From: Kiritimatiellia bacterium
GTDB taxonomy: Bacteria > Verrucomicrobiota > Kiritimatiellia > JAFGHX01
NCBI GenBank assembly: GCA_016929905.1
Contig: JAFGHX010000278.1
Span: forward strand, 1 to 40,025
Length of the DNA stretch: 40,025 nt
Direction: 5' to 3'
Shown one piece after another: positions 26,162 to 33,200 of the stretch. Numbering within the stretch: position 1 is the first letter of the stretch; every line of letters starts with the position of its first letter. The position numbers were made by a program, and so were the translations under genes. The notes beneath the pieces were generated by a model. It did not search any database and was not told the DNA's origin. It saw only the letters and a program-made list of their open reading frames with translations.

Positions 26162-27475
26162 TCACAAGCAATAGAAGCAGTCTACCTCACAACCACGACA
26201 CGGGGCCTCCCGCCCTTCGACCTTCGAACCTTCGACCTTCGACTTCTGCCGTGTCCCGCCCTCCGTTCGCCATCCCAACTCCCGGTAGTACCGCGGCACC
26301 CCGTCGCGGCAGCGGAATCGGCACGAATCCTTCAGTTCCTCGTACGGGATCGGCAAGGTGCCGTCGAACTGCCGGCGCAGCGCGGCGGCGTTTTCCAGCA
26401 GGAAACAGCGCCGGCGCGGCCGCGCGAAGGCCTCGTTGAGCCGCTGCCACACCGCCTGCACGCTCTCGTGCCTCACGTTTCCGAACGAGATCGGCGTGAA
26501 ATCGCAGGGGCACACGTTGCCTGCCGCGTCGATGTACATGTGCTGGAAGCCGGCCCCGCAGCCGAACATGCCCGCGTCCTCGACATAGGCAAACGCGCAG
26601 ACCTTGGGCAGGCGGCGGCTGCGGTTGGTGCGCTGGTGCAGCCGGTGGAGTTCCTGCCGCTCGTGCGGCTTCAGGAAACAGGACGGATCCCCGTGCAAGA
26701 GCCGGCCCGCCGGCATCGGCTCGAGAACCCGAATCTCGTGAACGCCCAGCTCTTGAGCCAACGCCAGATAACGGGGAATGCTCCCGCCCTCGATCACGTC
26801 ACGCGTCGCCACAAGCTGCAGCATGGTGTAAAAGCCCATCCGCTTGGATGCACGAATCGCGTTCAACGCCGTCTCGAACGCGCCCGGCCGCCCGCGGCGC
26901 GCATCGTGAATGCCAGGCTCGTAGTGATCCAGGCTCACGGCCACCCCGAACAAGCCGGCACGCTTCAACGCGCGGGCCCGGCCGGGCGTCAGGCCGGCGC
27001 CGCTCGTGAACAGAATGGAGACCGACCGTTCGTCGATCCCGGCGACGATCTGCTCCAGATCCTTCCGCACCAGCGGTTCGCCGCCCGTGAGTCCGATGAT
27101 CGAGACGCCCAGCGCCTGCAGCTCGCGGATCGCGCCGAGCATCGTGCCCAGCGGCATGTCGGACCCGACTCGAAACTCGCGGCTGCAGTGCCAGCACCGG
27201 TACGGGCAGGCGTTCGTCACGGCGACATAGGTCGAGACCGGCACCGCGCGCCCTTGCGTCAACGCGTGAAGTCCGCGCGCAAGCCCGCGGAACGCTTCGC
27301 TCGGAACCGGCGGCAGGAACGAGTTGATCATGACTTTGCCGTCCACTCTCACCAGCTTCTCATCCTTCAGCATACGCCGAATGCGCCACAACGTACGCAG
27401 CGGCAATCGCCGCATCTCAGGCACGCGCAGCGTCTTCAGCCACTCGACCTCTTTCGCCAGTTTCGTCAGGTACAT
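26162..27475 (-). CDS. Radical SAM protein with SPASM-like C-terminal cysteines
   Basis: This protein of about 437 residues has the radical SAM cluster motif CPYRCWHC near residue 90 (in AVTNACPYRCWHCSREF), followed by GLTGGEPLVRKDLEQI and a TIM-barrel core (GVAVSLDHYEPGIHDARRG). The C-terminal part has clustered Cys (VCAFAYVEDAGMFGCGAG, GNVCPCDF), suggesting auxiliary iron-sulfur clusters as in SPASM proteins. Two ATGs are adjacent (27478 and 27475); GGAGAGGAG better fits the second. The tail encodes SKVEGSKVEG, read from repeat DNA (26214-26250), then ends CRGCEVDCFYCL. The substrate is unknown. The neighbouring methyltransferase and Aas-like gene suggest a lipid or cofactor role, which is only an inference. 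Confidence 0.87.
   Translation of the reverse strand: MYLTKLAKEVEWLKTLRVPEMRRLPLRTLWRIRRMLKDEKLVRVDGKVMINSFLPPVPSEAFRGLARGLHALTQGRAVPVSTYVAVTNACPYRCWHCSREFRVGSDMPLGTMLGAIRELQALGVSIIGLTGGEPLVRKDLEQIVAGIDERSVSILFTSGAGLTPGRARALKRAGLFGVAVSLDHYEPGIHDARRGRPGAFETALNAIRASKRMGFYTMLQLVATRDVIEGGSIPRYLALAQELGVHEIRVLEPMPAGRLLHGDPSCFLKPHERQELHRLHQRTNRSRRLPKVCAFAYVEDAGMFGCGAGFQHMYIDAAGNVCPCDFTPISFGNVRHESVQAVWQRLNEAFARPRRRCFLLENAAALRRQFDGTLPIPYEELKDSCRFRCRDGVPRYYRELGWRTEGGTRQKSKVEGSKVEGREAPCRGCEVDCFYCL
26214..26250. repeat. GACCTTCGACC-type repeat inside the radical SAM reading frame
   Basis: The plus strand reads CTTCGACCTTCGAACCTTCG and then ACCTTCGAC, the same phrase as the arrays at 27586-27632 and 31984-32032. 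Read on the minus strand, it codes for the SKVEGSKVEG stretch near the end of the radical SAM protein. Confidence 0.75.
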
Positions 27476-27516
27476 CATCTTCTCCTCTCCGGTGAATGTG
27501 CGTCTTCCCAAACAAG

Positions 27517-27632
27517 GGTCGAAGGTCTAAAAGTCGAAGGTCCAAGGTCACAGCCCCACAAAACGTGCGGTGTCGCCCCTTCGGTGTCAGACCTTTGACC
27601 TTCCGACCTTCGACCTTTGACCTCTGACTGCC
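27517..27632. repeat. Inverted array of GTCGAAGGTC / GACCTTYGACC units
   Basis: The left arm (27517-27550) reads GGTCGAAGGTCTAAAAGTCG and then AAGGTCCAAGGTC. The right arm (27586-27632) reads GTCAGACCTTTGACCTTCCG and continues ACCTTCGACCTTTGACCTC. The arms are complementary and can fold across the 162 bp gap between the methyltransferase stop and the radical SAM start, so the array may act as a terminator or attenuator in the minus-strand run. Confidence 0.8.
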
Positions 27633-27637
27633 AGCGC

Positions 27638-28528
27638 TCACGCGTCCTTCCTCGCGACCCCCGCCACATAGCGGTGCGCCAGTTCGATATGCCCGTTGGT
27701 CTTGTAGTCCCTGTCCATGTACCGGACGAACAGCTCGTCGCACCGCGCCTTGGCGCCCGGCGCCATCATCGTGTTGAAACCCGCGCTCGCACCCGTGTGC
27801 AGGACCCAGTTCAGGACCTCCGCCCCGTTCGCGAACGTGAACGGTTCGCGCCCTTCCCAGATGTGCAAGGGCCGCAGTCCCGCGCGCTCAAACCAGGCCC
27901 CCAGTTCCGCCCGGCCGCGCGGCAGCCGGAAGTGCAGGTCCATCACCCGGTCAAGATACTGCGGGAGCGTCTGCGCCACCTTCACCGCCGTCTTGCGGAT
28001 CGGCGCGAGCGTGTCGCGGATGTTCTCGATGATCCCGATCAGCCCGCCCGGCTTCAGCTTGCGGCGGATCTGGGCCAACAACCGGCACGGCCGGCCGTAC
28101 CCGATCGCCCAGCCGCACGTCACCGCATCGAAGTAGCCGTCCCGGAAATGATCCATCACGCGCCCGATGTCCGACTGCAGGAACTCGACATGGTCGTATC
28201 CCGCCGCCGCTCGTTTGAGGCGCGCGGCCTTGATCATCCCCGCCGAGGCGTCGATCCCCGTCACACTTCCGTTCCGCCCGACGGCGCCCGCGAGCGCCAG
28301 GGTCAACGTCCCCGTCCCGCACGCGAGGTCCAGGACCCGCGCCCCCTGCGGCAGACGCAGGCGGCTTACCATCCGCCGCGAATGTGGCGCCACGTGCTTC
28401 GTGAAATACGCGTCGTACGTTTCGCTGAGCCGGTCGTAATCCTCGCGTATCGTCGCGGCCGACACCGTGCGCCCGCGCCACAACAGGTGCAGGACCCGCC
28501 CGTAGAACCTCAGCCTGTGCAAGCGCAT
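27638..28528 (-). CDS. SAM-dependent class I methyltransferase
   Basis: This 296-residue cytosolic methyltransferase has a seven-strand Rossmann core. Motif I is RVLDLACGTGTLTLAL, motif II GIDASAGMIKAARLKR, then QSDIGRVMDHFRDGYFDAVTC, and the post-motif LKPGGLIGIIE. The pattern resembles UbiE/MenG-like and phospholipid methyltransferases. I chose ATG 28528 because it has CGGAGG 7 bases upstream; the ATG at 28546 lies in the ATTGACG repeat. The N terminus (LHRLRFYGRVLHLLWRGR) is basic and amphipathic and could touch the membrane. It is upstream of a radical SAM gene and an Aas-like gene on the same strand, so a lipid or quinone substrate is possible but unproven. Confidence 0.85.
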   Translation of the reverse strand: MRLHRLRFYGRVLHLLWRGRTVSAATIREDYDRLSETYDAYFTKHVAPHSRRMVSRLRLPQGARVLDLACGTGTLTLALAGAVGRNGSVTGIDASAGMIKAARLKRAAAGYDHVEFLQSDIGRVMDHFRDGYFDAVTCGWAIGYGRPCRLLAQIRRKLKPGGLIGIIENIRDTLAPIRKTAVKVAQTLPQYLDRVMDLHFRLPRGRAELGAWFERAGLRPLHIWEGREPFTFANGAEVLNWVLHTGASAGFNTMMAPGAKARCDELFVRYMDRDYKTNGHIELAHRYVAGVARKDA

Positions 28529-28544
28529 GGCTGTGCCTCCGATC

Positions 28545-28570
28545 ATTGACGATTGACGATTGACGATTGC
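28545..28570 (+). repeat. ATTGACG heptamer repeat
   Basis: ATTGACG occurs three times in a row (28545-28565), then a partial ATTGC. It sits in the 208 bp divergent gap between the methyltransferase and sigma-54 regulator genes. Confidence 0.75.
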
Positions 28571-28736
28571 ATCGCGTCCCTGCTACGTCTTGCTGAGGCA
28601 AGAACCGTGCCAATCCGGGGTCTTGCCCGGAAAACGCCATGTTTTCTAAGGAAAAACGCCGATTCCGCCATTCTGAAGCCGGCTATTCGGGTGAATGGAA
28701 TAGACAACAGATGTATTCAAGGTGTACATTCCGTGC

Positions 28737-30236
28737 ATGAACAAAAACCTGCGGCTGAAAGCGGCGGAACGCGATTTCCTGGCGCTCGTGGCGCGGGCGA
28801 CGTTCGCGAATCCGTTCAGCGATGAACGGGTCGAGCTGGACCTGGCGATTACCGGCCTGCCGAGGCAGACGCCGACCGCGCAGCGCGTGGACCGGCTCTC
28901 GGCCAAAGTGACGGCGTTCCTGATCGAATTGGAGAAGAAGGGGCCGCTGCGCACCGACATGTTCTGCGCGGAGGACCGTGCGCTGCTCGAGAACGGGTTC
29001 CTCTTTGAGGTCTTTCACCAATACATCGACGCGTTCGATGCGTTGATCCTCGAACAGGTTCAGGCCCGGGAAACGTCCTGTGCCGTGCCGTTTGCCAAGG
29101 ATCTGCTGGCACGACTGGTGAAGCGGGGCTTTCCGCGGCGGGAAGCCGTCCGGTACTTCGCGATATTCTATCAGTTGCGCCGGGCGTACTATTTCGTGGA
29201 CCGGGCGCTGATCGGGCGCAGCCGCTCGATGAAGCAACTGCGCCGGAACCTGTGGAACGACGTGTTCACCCACGACCTCGGCCTCTACGAACGGTATTTG
29301 TGGAACCGGATGGAGGACTTCTCGACCCTGCTGTTGGGCGAGACGGGCACGGGCAAGGGCGCCGCCGCCACGGCGATCGGCCGCTCCGAGTTCATTCCGT
29401 TCGACGAGAAAAGGCAATGTTTCGCCGAAAGCTTCATGCATTCGTTCATTGCGATCAACCTCTCGCAGTATCCGGAGTCGCTCATCGAGTCGGAGCTGTT
29501 CGGGCACAGGAAGGGCGCGTTCACCGGCGCGGTCGAAGCGCACGAAGGGGTGCTCGCACGCTGCAGCCCGCACGGCGCCATCTTCCTCGACGAGATCGGG
29601 GACGTGTCGATCCCGATCCAGCTCAAGCTGCTGCAGGTCCTCGAACAGCGCGTATTCTCGCCCGTGGGTAGCCACGAGCGGCACCAATTCCGCGGCCGTA
29701 TCATCGCCGCCACCAACAGGCCCCTGGACGCGCTGCGGCGCGATAAGCTGTTCCGGGACGACTTCTTCTACCGGCTCTGCTCCGACATGATCGTCGTGCC
29801 GCCGCTGCGGCAGCGGCTGCAGGAAGAGCCGGGCGAACTCGACGAGTTGCTGGCTCACACGGTCAGGCGCCTGATCGGCGAAGAGGCACCGGACGTGGTC
29901 GGCATGGTGGGCGAGGCGATCCGGCGGGACGTGGGCAAGGACTACACATGGCCCGGCAACGTCCGCGAACTGGAGCAGTGCGTCCGGCGCATACTCCTGA
30001 CGCGGCGCTACGACGGCGCCGCCGAGGCCCCTGCGCCGGATCTGCGGGAGAGACTGCTCACGGGCATGGAAACCGGCGCCTATGACGCGCCGGGCCTGCT
30101 GTCGGACTACTGCACGCTGCTCCACCGCCGGCACGGCACCTACGAAGAGGTCGCGCGCCGAACAGGGCTCGACCGGCGGACGGTGAAGAAGTACATCGAG
30201 CGCGCGGCGCCCCGCGGCCGGGCTCGGAGTTTCTAA
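28737..30236 (+). CDS. Sigma-54-dependent transcriptional activator without receiver domain
   Basis: This protein of about 499 residues has a central AAA+ domain of the bacterial enhancer-binding type: Walker A GETGTGKG (201-208), the sigma-54-contacting GAFTGA loop (260-265), Walker B GAIFLDEIGD, and the sensor segment RIIAATNRPLD followed by FYRLCSDMIVVPPLRQR and WPGNVRELEQCVRRI. The C-terminal helix-turn-helix is YEEVARRTGLDRRTVKKYIE. The 170-residue N-terminal helical domain (NPFSDERVELDLAITGL) is neither a receiver nor a GAF that I recognise, so the input signal is unknown. ATG 28737 was preferred over GTG 28722; neither has a clear ribosome site. The gene ends in the loop of an 18 bp perfect hairpin. 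I found no sigma-54 promoter in the window. Confidence 0.92.
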   Translation: MNKNLRLKAAERDFLALVARATFANPFSDERVELDLAITGLPRQTPTAQRVDRLSAKVTAFLIELEKKGPLRTDMFCAEDRALLENGFLFEVFHQYIDAFDALILEQVQARETSCAVPFAKDLLARLVKRGFPRREAVRYFAIFYQLRRAYYFVDRALIGRSRSMKQLRRNLWNDVFTHDLGLYERYLWNRMEDFSTLLLGETGTGKGAAATAIGRSEFIPFDEKRQCFAESFMHSFIAINLSQYPESLIESELFGHRKGAFTGAVEAHEGVLARCSPHGAIFLDEIGDVSIPIQLKLLQVLEQRVFSPVGSHERHQFRGRIIAATNRPLDALRRDKLFRDDFFYRLCSDMIVVPPLRQRLQEEPGELDELLAHTVRRLIGEEAPDVVGMVGEAIRRDVGKDYTWPGNVRELEQCVRRILLTRRYDGAAEAPAPDLRERLLTGMETGAYDAPGLLSDYCTLLHRRHGTYEEVARRTGLDRRTVKKYIERAAPRGRARSF

Positions 30237-30253
30237 ACTCCGAGCCCGGCCGC
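30214..30253 (+). terminator. 18 bp perfect hairpin whose loop holds the regulator's stop codon
   Basis: The left arm at 30214-30231 (CGGCCGGGCTCGGAGTT core) pairs perfectly with 30236-30253 (AACTCCGAGCCCGGCCG core). The 4 base loop TCTA overlaps the TAA stop (30234-30236). There is no U tract, but the stem is very stable. It is followed 7 bp later by the eight-copy CTTRCTCGAGAA array. Confidence 0.7.
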
Positions 30254-30260
30254 CGTGAAA

Positions 30261-30356
30261 CTTACTCGAGAACTTACTCGAGAACTTGCTCGAGAACTTG
30301 CTCGAGAACTTACTCGAGAACTTGCTCGAGAACTTACTCGAGAACTTACTCGAGAA
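30261..30356 (+). repeat. Eight perfect copies of the 12 bp CTTRCTCGAGAA repeat
   Basis: Eight consecutive units differ only at position 4, in the order A,A,G,G,A,G,A,A. Each contains the palindrome CTCGAG. If read as protein the array is a run of ENLL or FSSK tetrapeptides, but it lies outside any real gene. It fills part of the 277 bp gap before the M23-like gene. Two smaller arrays occur at 4970 and 7609. Confidence 0.95.
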
Positions 30357-30358
30357 CC

Positions 30359-30375
30359 CCCGCCGCAGCGGCGGG
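30359..30375. terminator. GC-rich hairpin after the 12 bp array
   Basis: CCCGCCG (30359-30365), loop CAG, CGGCGGG (30369-30375). This is a short stable stem directly after the repeat array; its function is uncertain. Confidence 0.3.
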
Positions 30376-30513
30376 ATCGACAAAGCTTACGACCCGCCTA
30401 CGCCCAGGGCTTCAGCGGGCTCGGCCCGCCTTCGCGCAGCACGCCGGGCGGATAGCCATGCGCGCGTCGCTTCGACTTGACACCCGCCCGTTCGCGTTCG
30501 ACACTGCCGGGCG

Positions 30514-31449
30514 ATGAAGATCCGCAAACTGGCAAAAGACACGCTGACGGCCGTGGAGATGGAGCACGGCCAGACGCTGGAATTCACGCTGCTCGACGGC
30601 TCCGCGCGTGAAATCGTGCTGGAAAGCACGCACGCGCGAATCGTCAGCACCACGTTGAGCGTCCCGAAGAAGGAGGAGGACGGCGCGATGACCGTCTACC
30701 GGTTCGGCTGCCGGCTCAACGTAGACGGCGAACCGTTCGAGCTCGAGCGGGAGGTGCCGACCCAACGCAGCTTCTACGAGCCCTGGCTCATTCACGGCAT
30801 GCACGTCTGGCTCGATGCGGTGGATGCGATCTTCGAGTTCCTGCTCGAGACGCACGGACACTGCCGGCCGAGCGCGAACCACTCCAAACGGTCCCCGCCC
30901 AGAAAGCACGCGCGCTTCGCGCTCCAGGACGCCACGGCCCGGATCTGCCCCGTCGCGCTGCACCCGTGGTGCCCGCTGCCGGAAGGCGGCCTCAGGATCG
31001 AACAGTGCTATCGCGGCGAAGACTGCTGGCTGGGCCCGTACAACGGGGCGTCCGCGCACGGGGGGCTGGACATCAATCACCCGAAGGGCACCCCGCTCTG
31101 GGCCCCCATCGCCATCCACGACCAGTTCTACTTCAACAGCCTGGCCATGGGCCACAACAACAATCGCTGGCGCGGCATCCATCGCTGGCCGAACGGCGCC
31201 GAGTGGATCCTGCAGGCCCATCACATGACACGGCTCACCGTGCCCGAACACAAACCCCTCGCCAAAGGCCAACAGTACGCCGACGGCGCCGGTGTGCTGT
31301 CCGGCGCGGTCGATCACAGCCATTTCATGTTCAAGATCCACGACGAGGGCGAAACGATTCTGCTCGACCCCTGGATCCTGTTCTGGCAGATGTATCACGA
31401 CGTGTTGTGTACACCTGACGGAGATGCGTTATGCCCGACATGCTCGTGA
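30514..31449 (+). CDS. Protein with an M23 (LytM-like) metallopeptidase motif set
   Basis: This 311-residue protein has an unrecognised N-terminal half (beta-rich, LEFTLLDGSAREIVLES, then VYRFGCRLNVDGEPFELER). The C-terminal half carries M23-like zinc ligands: HGGLD (His182, Asp186) in AHGGLDINHPKGTPLWAPI, and HSH (His268, His270) in AVDHSHFMFKI, the usual HxH position. M23 enzymes cut peptidoglycan crosslinks, but no signal peptide or membrane helix is seen here, so the substrate and location are open. Its end overlaps the start of the GNAT gene by 19 bp, so the two are probably co-translated. No strong ribosome site precedes ATG 30514. Confidence 0.65.
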   Translation: MKIRKLAKDTLTAVEMEHGQTLEFTLLDGSAREIVLESTHARIVSTTLSVPKKEEDGAMTVYRFGCRLNVDGEPFELEREVPTQRSFYEPWLIHGMHVWLDAVDAIFEFLLETHGHCRPSANHSKRSPPRKHARFALQDATARICPVALHPWCPLPEGGLRIEQCYRGEDCWLGPYNGASAHGGLDINHPKGTPLWAPIAIHDQFYFNSLAMGHNNNRWRGIHRWPNGAEWILQAHHMTRLTVPEHKPLAKGQQYADGAGVLSGAVDHSHFMFKIHDEGETILLDPWILFWQMYHDVLCTPDGDALCPTCS

Positions 31450-31907
31450 AACTGTACGACCTGAAAGACGACTGGGGCTTCCTGCAGGCGCAGGAGCAGA
31501 TCGGCATCACGATCCGCAAGCCGATCGGGGCGGAGAAGCATGCGCTGGTGGCTTGGGTCCGGGAGCACTTCAGCGACGCCTGGGCGAGCGAGACGGATGT
31601 CGCCTTGTCCAGCGTGCCGAAGACCTGCTTCGTAGCCGTGCAGGAGCGCAAGTTCGTCGGGTTCTCCTGCTACGACGCGGCCGCGCTCGGGTTCTTCGGC
31701 CCGATCGGCGTCGACAAGGACGAGCGCGGCAAGGGCACGGGCAAAGCTCTGTTGTTGGCCTGCATGCTCGACATGAAGCTCAAAGGGTACGGCTACGCCG
31801 TCATCGGCATGACCAACCTGCTGGACTTCTATGGTCACTGCGTGGGCGCCGTGCCCATCGAGGACTCCACGCCCAGCATCTGGAAGACCTGGGTGAAGAG
31901 GGAATAG
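31431..31907 (+). CDS. GNAT-family N-acetyltransferase
   Basis: This 158-residue cytosolic acetyltransferase shows the GNAT core: a central strand KTCFVAVQERKFVGFSCYD, the acetyl-CoA pyrophosphate loop after the FFGPIGVDKDERGKGTGKALL strand (R/QxxGxG/A-like ERGKGTGKA), and a C-terminal YGYAVIGMTNLLDFYGHCVG segment. The start at 31431 lies inside the end of the M23-like gene, with CGGAG 7 bases upstream. Acetylation of a small molecule or peptide is expected; the substrate cannot be predicted. A long inverted array of GAAGGTCC-type repeats follows the stop. Confidence 0.85.
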   Translation: MPDMLVKLYDLKDDWGFLQAQEQIGITIRKPIGAEKHALVAWVREHFSDAWASETDVALSSVPKTCFVAVQERKFVGFSCYDAAALGFFGPIGVDKDERGKGTGKALLLACMLDMKLKGYGYAVIGMTNLLDFYGHCVGAVPIEDSTPSIWKTWVKRE

Positions 31908-31910
31908 GAG

Positions 31911-32032
31911 GGGTCGAAGGTCCGAAAGTCAAAGGGCGAAGGTCCGAAAACCGAAGGTCCAACACGAGACCGGGAGTCCGGTGACCTTCGACTTGCGACC
32001 TTCAGACCTTAGACCTTCCGACTCTCGACTTG
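31911..32032. repeat. Inverted array of GGTCGAAGGTCCG / GACCTTCGAC units
   Basis: The left arm (31911-31962) carries repeated GTCGAAGGTCCGAAAG- and GCGAAGGTCCGAAAACC-type units. The right arm (31982-32032) carries GACCTTCGACTTGCGACC, then TTCAGACC, TTAGACC and TTCCGAC units. The arms are complementary across a 19 bp spacer and would form an imperfect stem of about 50 bp between the GNAT and nitrilase genes. Confidence 0.85.
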
Positions 32033-32053
32033 TCCGTGTGAGGAGCAAATCCG

Positions 32054-32827
32054 ATGAAGATCCGCGTTGCCGGCGCTCAAGTTCCGGAGGGCCGTGATAT
32101 CGAAGCCAATGCCGCGGCCATCGAGCGCGGCATCCAATTCGCACGGAGCCAACGTGCCGACATGCTCCTGACGCCCGAAGGCGCGTTGAGCGGCTACACG
32201 CATGAGTTCGACGCTGCGGCCGTGCGCAAAGCGCTGAAACGCATCCTCGCCCGAGCCAAAGAGGCCCGTGTCGGGCTCGCGTTGGGGACCTGCTTCGTCG
32301 AGCCGAAAGACGGCAAGTGCTACAACCAGCTCCGCCTCTACCGACCGGACGGCACGTATCTCGGGTTCCACAGCAAGATCCTCACATGCGGCACCTGGGA
32401 CACCCCGCCGAAAGGGGAAATCAACCACTACGCCGTGGCGCCCCTGCGCACGTTCCGATACAGCGGCATTCGGGTCGGCGCGTTGATCTGCAACGATCTG
32501 TGGGCCAACCCAGGCTGCACACCGATACCCGACCCTCACCTCACCCAGCAGCTGGCCGGACAGGGCGCCCGAATCCTGCTTCATGCTGCGAATTGCGGAT
32601 CGAGCAAGAAGTCGGAAAGGGACCGGCGCGACGTCGCTTGGGACTATCACGGATCGAACCTGCGCATGCGCGCCCGGGCCGGTAAGCTCTGGATCGTGAC
32701 CGTCAACCGCTCGAACGGGCCCGCACGCTGCGGCTCGCAGTCCGGCGTCGTCGACCCGGAAGGCAACTGGGCCTGCCGCGCCAAGCCGAAAGGGGAACAG
32801 TTCTTCGCCTATACGATCCGGGTGTAG
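32054..32827 (+). CDS. Nitrilase-superfamily carbon-nitrogen hydrolase
   Basis: This 257-residue cytosolic enzyme has the complete Glu-Lys-Cys catalytic triad: Glu42 in LLTPEGALSGY, Lys108 in GFHSKIL and Cys146 in GALICNDLW. The strand pattern VAGAQV... and the C-terminal GSQSGVVDPEGNW are also typical. Family members hydrolyse amides, ureas or nitriles, for example omega-amidases or N-carbamoyl amidases; the subfamily is not clear. A GTGAGGAG ribosome site lies 9 bases before the ATG. The structured element at 32834-33184 begins only 7 bp after its stop. Confidence 0.92.
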   Translation: MKIRVAGAQVPEGRDIEANAAAIERGIQFARSQRADMLLTPEGALSGYTHEFDAAAVRKALKRILARAKEARVGLALGTCFVEPKDGKCYNQLRLYRPDGTYLGFHSKILTCGTWDTPPKGEINHYAVAPLRTFRYSGIRVGALICNDLWANPGCTPIPDPHLTQQLAGQGARILLHAANCGSSKKSERDRRDVAWDYHGSNLRMRARAGKLWIVTVNRSNGPARCGSQSGVVDPEGNWACRAKPKGEQFFAYTIRV

Positions 32828-32833
32828 GCAGAA

Positions 32834-33184
32834 TTGCCCGCGAAAGGGCGCGAAAAAAACGCGAAAAGGAGAGCGGAAAAGGCGTTGAATTCATGCGTGG
32901 TGTGCGCGGCTTGCGAGAAGTTGTCGCGGGAATCGAAAGGATTGCCGCGAGGGTTTCTCCGTGGATGGCATACGGCGCCGTCGGCCTCGCGGCAATCCTC
33001 AATTCCCGCAACGAGCGCTTTCAGACAGGCAGAGAAATGCGGTCGCAGCAACTTTGAGTTGTTTGCGCCGCCTACCGAGCGCTCATCGGAAACGGAGAGG
33101 TGGCGCAAACAGTTCAAAGTTGCTGCATGTCACCGGGCATGAGGTCCTGCTTTTCGCGCATTTTTCGCGTCTTTTCGCGGGCAA
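32834..33184 (+). ncRNA. Structured intergenic element with closing stem and two internal hairpins
   Basis: Outer arms 32834-32868 and 33150-33184 (TTGCCCGCGAAA... / ...TTTCGCGGGCAA) pair at 31 of 35 positions. Inside, hairpin one pairs 32920-32952 with 32985-33012 (core GGATTGCCGCGAGG / CCTCGCGGCAATCC, perfect). Hairpin two pairs 33045-33072 with 33099-33126 (GCAGCAACTTTGA... / ...TCAAAGTTGCTGC), 25 of 28. All three mismatches in hairpin two and two of four in the outer stem are G-U pairs if the plus strand is transcribed; on the minus strand they would be C-A clashes. This supports a plus-strand RNA: a leader of the B12-type radical SAM gene, a stand-alone RNA, or a mobile repeat. No match to a known riboswitch was recognised. 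Confidence 0.55.
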
Positions 33185-33200
33185 GAAAGCCACACCGCAC

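Noticed and set aside
22508..27598. A 1696-codon open frame on the plus strand antisense to the Aas-like and radical SAM genes
   Set aside because: It is Arg/His/Gln-rich with no domain pattern and lies opposite genes with clear motifs; long antisense frames are expected at this GC content. The same applies to the frames at 13703-16120 (minus), 19638-22436 (plus) and 4132-6114 (plus).
30261..30356. Open frames reading ENLL, FSSK or TREL tetrapeptide repeats
   Set aside because: They are translations of the 12 bp DNA array in several frames, with no supporting gene context or start signals.
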